A stretch of DNA of 64,000 bases from Clostridia bacterium (GTDB lineage: Bacteria; Bacillota; Clostridia; Lachnospirales; Lachnospiraceae), in contig CAJTDE010000002.1 in NCBI GenBank assembly GCA_910574835.1, forward strand, positions 1 through 64,000. The letters are read 5' to 3'. Under the pieces are notes generated by a model. That model made no database searches, was not told the DNA's origin, and saw only the letters and a program-made list of their open reading frames with translations. Position 1 is the first letter of the stretch. Each line of letters opens with the position of its first letter. Of this stretch, positions 63,762 through 64,000 are shown one piece after another. Made by a program: the position numbers and the translations under genes.

Positions 63762-64000
63762 CTAGAACAGAAAACTCCCTTTTTCCATTTTTTTACTTAT
63801 AAATGCATCCAAAGCTTCCCCATACGCATACTCCCCGGGACTCACACTCCCTCCCGTCAGAAGGTCGCCCTTTTTCTTCCCGTGAAGCGCCGCCGCACGG
63901 CCTGCGATTCGATCCGTTTCAAGAGGTGTAAAATAACTGAATGCAAGACGCAGCTCCGGCAGCAGCTTTAAAAATTCCTCCCCGGGCAAACGCTCCAGAA
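63762..64000 (-). CDS. C-terminal end of a DUF5682-like protein (YehM-like), cut by window edge
   Basis: About 79 residues are visible, including PELRLAFSYFTPLETDRIAGRAAALHG, which matches the characteristic C-terminal segment of the DUF5682/YehM family. The rest lies beyond 64000, and a MoxR-type ATPase gene (YehL-like) is expected further on. The assignment uses both this segment and the operon context. Confidence 0.55.
   Translation of the reverse strand, partial: LERLPGEEFLKLLPELRLAFSYFTPLETDRIAGRAAALHGKKKGDLLTGGSVSPGEYAYGEALDAFISKKMEKGSFLF

Overview
The window is a chromosomal segment of a spore-forming Firmicute, most likely a Lachnospiraceae member (Clostridium cluster XIVa). The evidence is a complete spoIIIAA-AH operon, spo0A, spoIVB, small CotF-like coat proteins and the secG-rnr-smpB and dxs-tlyA-nadK-argR-recN gene orders. 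Almost all core genes lie on the minus strand. Identifications rest on motif and gene-order recognition from the sequence alone; no database search was run.

Region 1 (1-10,800) is an accessory insertion beside tsf. It starts with nested mobile DNA: an IS21-type element (istB partial, istA) interrupts the second gene of what looks like a RIT (recombinase-in-trio) element, and that element interrupts parA within the Walker A motif of a conjugative-element remnant (DUF3970-like and DUF6075-like genes). An array of palindromes and G/C-run repeats follows. Then come a three-gene operon resembling ABC-three-component (ABC-3C) conflict systems (nuclease-like protein, middle component, SMC/Rad50-like ATPase) and an XRE plus nucleotidyltransferase pair with toxin-antitoxin organisation and a consensus promoter.

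Region 2 (10,800-28,700) is conserved: tsf, rpsB, two coat proteins, glgA, spo0A, spoIVB, recN, argR, nadK, tlyA, dxs, ispA, xseB, xseA, nusB, an Asp23 protein and prfC. Region 3 (28,800-34,000) is a variable plus-strand block with hypothetical proteins, a membrane protein plus XRE regulator, an ECF sigma operon, and one divergent PEBP gene. Region 4 (34,200-39,060) holds smpB, rnr, secG and eno. Region 5 (39,240-42,050) is an AT-rich insertion with a nitrilase-like protein, a winged-helix protein and an unknown protein. Region 6 (42,190-56,300) holds gpmI, yajC, tgt, a ketopantoate reductase gene, aroC, spoIIIAA-AH, pnp and rpsO. Region 7 (56,400-64,000) is a yehI/yehQ/yehP/yehM-like operon (DUF4132, SWIM, VWA, DUF5682-like).

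The most unusual signal is non-coding. Three ~210-227 nt hairpins at 29,918, 34,035 and 37,512 each start about 8 nt after a stop codon in the sense direction, and their arms change together between copies. Two other repeat families, one ~100 nt and one ~155-180 nt, sit mostly just upstream of start codons, including inside the spoIIIA operon.
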